In this document: positions 63,401 through 64,000 of the stretch, in pieces | Position numbering within the stretch: position 1 is the stretch's first letter | Layout of the letters: each line of letters begins with the position of its first letter | From: Epiperipatus broadwayi | Lineage: Eukaryota > Onychophora > Udeonychophora > Euonychophora > Peripatidae | Reading direction: 5' to 3' | Length of the DNA stretch: 64,000 nt | Assembly (NCBI GenBank): GCA_028023455.1 | Contig: JAQFVV010012398.1 | Coordinates: 5,602,682 to 5,666,681 of the forward strand | Program-made: the position numbers and the translations under genes | Notes under the pieces: generated by a model | Databases searched by the model: none | What the model saw: the letters and a program-made list of their open reading frames with translations, nothing else | What the model was told of the DNA's origin: nothing

Positions 63401-64000
63401 TTTTGTGCCAGATGGATGTCAGATTAAAAAAAAAAATCTTTCAAAAATCAATAATGAGCAAAAGATATAAAAAGAGCTTACAATCTTTTGACGTCTTCTG
63501 GTATTGCCTTGCTAGTTATTGACCTCTTCTCTTAAATCAAAATCAAAACATCATGCTAAAATGAAGTGTGAGAAGCTGAGACACACAGATGAAGTATTGA
63601 TATATTATCTATCAAAGAGCAATAATATTCCATCAAGATAAAAAAATATGATCCCCAGTATGTGCATGTTTTGACCTTTTCATGATATAGCTAATAATCA
63701 TAAAGAGAGTAGCCTAAACCAGTATTAAAAGTAACTGTCACTTTTGAATGATATTTGCCATTATCTAAGATATCCATCTTATCTGCTAAAATCAGATGAT
63801 AAAAGGTAAATGAATGTAATAAGAAAGCAGTTGAATATCTAATTAGTGAAGATGGGAACTGTTTAAAAATCAAACCATCTCCAACTATAAAAACATTCCA
63901 AGTATGAAAACTGAAAGTGGACCAGAAATCAGTCAAAAAATAATAGCATTGGGAGCTATATGAATTTATTCAGCTACTAACCCAATAAATGTGTAAATTG
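60466..64000. other. Unannotated AT-rich DNA
   Basis: No gene, RNA or repeat family recognised. A short GA run lies at about 63375-63388. An 81-codon minus frame (63691-63936) has no motif. Confidence 0.45.

Overview
This is AT-rich (by eye over 70% A+T) nuclear DNA from a multicellular animal, very probably an invertebrate. The reasons are eukaryotic interspersed repeats (Ty3/Gypsy LTR elements, Penelope-like elements, RTE-type LINE debris, a hAT transposase fragment, tRNA-derived SINE-like units), long (TA)n tracts, and no compact operon-like coding. I cannot name the species; AT-rich molluscs, arachnids, flatworms or cnidarians would all fit. There is one 500-base run of N (43973-44472). 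No complete conserved host gene is visible. Most of the long ORFs are transposon debris, low-complexity (TA)n translation or chance.

Layout. 0-9.4 kb: mostly unrecognised AT-rich DNA with a fold-back element at about 2.17-2.99 kb, an identical 193-bp tandem duplication (4384-4769) and a weak candidate exon (8605-8787, minus). 9477-17573: a minus-strand LTR retrotransposon with unusually long direct terminal repeats (about 2.55 kb) and an internal region holding only a decayed Gypsy-like gag. It interrupts an older repeat whose uninterrupted relative lies near 6.46 kb. 19.1-20.5 kb: a speculative two-exon gene model on minus. 22.9-23.6 kb: an inverted duplication of an unknown repeat carrying a 103-codon ORF, with a third copy at 60.3 kb. 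24.7-25.2 kb: hAT transposase C-terminal fragment. 25500-29413: a second minus-strand Gypsy element with 0.78-kb LTRs, a 5-bp target duplication, and an internal deletion joining gag to the RNase H tail and integrase.

31.1-31.8 kb: very old Penelope reverse transcriptase relic (plus). 36.75-37.25, 40.24-40.48 and 54.2-55.7 kb: three RTE-type LINE pieces. 37.36-38.17 kb: a long-armed fold-back element. 38432-38525: a tiny tRNA-derived retroposon with an exact 15-bp target duplication. 44.6-48.6 kb: tandem repeats and (TA)n tracts. 49.4-49.6 kb: a CCAAT/TATA/AATAAA cluster that looks like an LTR or core promoter. 52.8-54.1 kb: a roughly 420-bp tandem repeat whose first unit is inverted.

56068-59623: the most informative locus. 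It is a minus-strand Penelope-like element in the head-to-tail 'pseudo-LTR' arrangement, with an RT (YVDD) and a GIY-YIG-type endonuclease, both broken. Hammerhead-ribozyme-like motifs lie in the repeated tails. A 305-bp nested insertion, flanked by an exact 15-bp duplication, carries another hammerhead-like motif. 60.5-64 kb: no recognisable feature.
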